Translations under genes and position numbers: made by a program | The notes under the pieces: model-generated | What the model saw: only the letters and a program-made list of their open reading frames with translations | Told to the model about the DNA's origin: nothing | Databases searched by the model: none | Shown here: piece after piece, positions 63,012 to 64,000 of the stretch | Position numbering within the stretch: position 1 is the first letter of the stretch | Layout: every line of letters begins with the position of its first letter | Assembly: GCA_041394905.1 (NCBI GenBank) | Contig: JAWKHJ010000002.1 | Location: 372,001 to 436,000 of the forward strand | Length of the DNA stretch: 64,000 nucleotides | Source of the DNA: RI-231 sp041394905 | Lineage (GTDB): Bacteria > Acidobacteriota > Terriglobia > Bryobacterales > UBA6623 | Reading direction: 5' to 3'

Positions 63012-64000
63012 TCAACTGAACAGCTCCATCACCGGCTCCACGCCGTGGTCCACAATGCGAATCGGCCGATTCTGCGGCCCCGGCAGCAGCGTATCCAGAT
63101 CGATCCCCATCGCGTGGTAGACCGTCGCCGCAATCTCGCCCGGCGAGATCGGCCGCTCCTTGGGCACGCCGCCCGTCTCGTCCGATTCGCCCACCACGCG
63201 GCCGCCCTGCACGCCGCCGCCGGCCATGATCATCGACCAGCACTGCGGCCAGTGGTCTCGGCCGCCCGCCGGGTTCACCTTCGGCGTCCGCCCAAACTCG
63301 CCCGTCGCCAGAATCAGCGTATTGTCCAGCTGCCCCGTCTTCGACAGATCCTCGATCAGCGACGAAAATGCGTTGTCGAACATCGGCCCCACCAGGTTCG
63401 AATAGCACTCGATCGGGCTGAACGGGCTCGACCCATGGATGTCCCACGTGATCTCGTCGAACACCGTCTCGAACATGTTCACCGTCACGTAGCGCACGCC
63501 CGCGTCGATCAGCCGCTTCGCCAACAGACAGCTCTGTCCGAAACGGTTGCGCCCATAGCGCGTCCGCGTGTCGTCCGACTCCTGAGTCAGGTCAAACGCC
63601 TCGCGCGCCTTCTGGCTCGACATCAGCGTGTAGGCCTGCTGGAAGGTCGTATCGAGCAGCTTCGCGTCCTGCACTTTCTCGAGATGCGCGACCGATTCGT
63701 TGATCAGCTCGCGCCAATTCTTGCGCCGCCCCACGCGCTTGGCGTCCAGGTAATCCGGCGGCAACATGTCCGGGACCTCGAAGTCCTTTTTCGACGGATC
63801 GGCGTTGAGCACGAACGGATCGAACTGCTTGCCCAGATAACCCGCGTCCTGCCCATGCGGCATGTTGCCGCCCGTATTGCCGATCGGCTTGGGCAGCAGC
63901 ACATGCGGCGGCACGTCGCCGTTGGGGCCTTTCAGGTACCCCAGCACCGACCCGAAGTGCGGATCCTTGATGCCGCCCTGGAACAACCGCCCGGTCTGCA
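63012..64000 (-). CDS. DUF1501 protein, 5' end beyond the window
   Basis: The minus frame is open from the right edge to TGA at 63012, giving about 330 residues. The first in-window residues QTGRLFQGGIKDPHFGS show that the true start lies outside. DUF1501 blocks are present: PKPIGNTGGNMPHGQDAGYL, RRKNWRELINESVAHLEKVQ, YGRNRFGQSCLLAKRLIDAG, RYVTVNMFETVFDEITWDIH, NTLILATGEFGRTPKVNPAG, GRDHWPQCWSMIMAGGGVQG, and PGEIAATVYHAMGIDLDTLL. It is the likely first or early gene of the second cassette, whose order (DUF1501 first) is the reverse of the one at 1260-5966. The frame is intact. Confidence 0.94.
   Translation of the reverse strand, partial: QTGRLFQGGIKDPHFGSVLGYLKGPNGDVPPHVLLPKPIGNTGGNMPHGQDAGYLGKQFDPFVLNADPSKKDFEVPDMLPPDYLDAKRVGRRKNWRELINESVAHLEKVQDAKLLDTTFQQAYTLMSSQKAREAFDLTQESDDTRTRYGRNRFGQSCLLAKRLIDAGVRYVTVNMFETVFDEITWDIHGSSPFSPIECYSNLVGPMFDNAFSSLIEDLSKTGQLDNTLILATGEFGRTPKVNPAGGRDHWPQCWSMIMAGGGVQGGRVVGESDETGGVPKERPISPGEIAATVYHAMGIDLDTLLPGPQNRPIRIVDHGVEPVMELFS

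Overview
The window looks like a chromosomal segment of an Acidobacteriota bacterium close to the Bryobacterales/Solibacter group. Several things point there: GC-rich DNA; two cassettes of planctomycete-type cytochrome (DUF1549/DUF1553) plus DUF1501 proteins; a Solibacter-type C-terminal domain (TIGR03437-like) on a secreted metalloprotease; an acidobacterial-style ECF sigma factor next to a Ser/Thr kinase; a CehA/McbA hydrolase fused to a TolB propeller; and GatCA. No rRNA, tRNA, CRISPR, insertion sequence or prophage was seen, and no gene-free stretch exceeds 300 bases.

Layout. 1-1184 (-) is a RuBisCO-like protein running off the left edge. 1260-7897 (+) holds a DUF1549/1553 + DUF1501 pair, then a cNMP-domain/thioredoxin-fold/thioredoxin-reductase fusion and a UBP zinc finger. 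7904-13783 (-) runs dciA, gatC, gatA, a peptidase-MA/TPR protein and a DUF5060 glycoside hydrolase. 13957-18461 (+) carries three secreted proteins, two of them proteases. 18503-22544 (-) has hisA, NUDIX, GNAT, a Tat-exported HAD and a mannonate-dehydratase-like enolase. 22601-24663 (+) has a GH29 fucosidase and a PhoU-like protein. 24660-26521 (-) has an HpcH/HpaI aldolase and a 2-hydroxyacid dehydrogenase. 26566-32132 (+) has an efflux adaptor, an ABC ATPase, a PQQ dehydrogenase, a pentaheme cytochrome and a mutarotase-like protein. 32129-36005 holds an ABC-F ATPase (-), a BON protein (+) and arsS with its peroxidase-like partner (-). 36091-42260 holds a serine hydrolase, a small membrane protein, an FG-GAP protein, the TolB-CehA fusion and a methyltransferase. 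42392-46403 (+) is an ECF sigma factor and a kinase/NB-ARC/TPR regulator. 46463-51280 (+) is an envelope/stress group (DUF4870, glycine-zipper lipoprotein, CsbD) followed by an NTT-like transporter with HEAT repeats and a cNMP-binding partner. 51277-57105 holds four membrane proteins. 57125-64000 (-) is a second DUF1501, DUF1549/1553, WD40-cytochrome and PPC operon running off the right edge.

Sequence quality matters here. Many clearly homologous genes are broken by single-base indels, often in G or C runs and sometimes in compensating pairs. Damage is densest at about 14.9-25 kb and 36-45 kb, while other long genes are intact. I read these as assembly or long-read errors rather than decay, so broken genes are given as single CDS spans with the likely frame joints stated. 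Functional themes are sugar and sugar-acid breakdown (fucosidase, enolase-type dehydratase, KDR-type aldolase, RuBisCO-like protein, DUF5060 hydrolase), periplasmic redox (PQQ enzyme plus cytochrome, planctomycete cytochromes) and cyclic-nucleotide or kinase-linked regulation.
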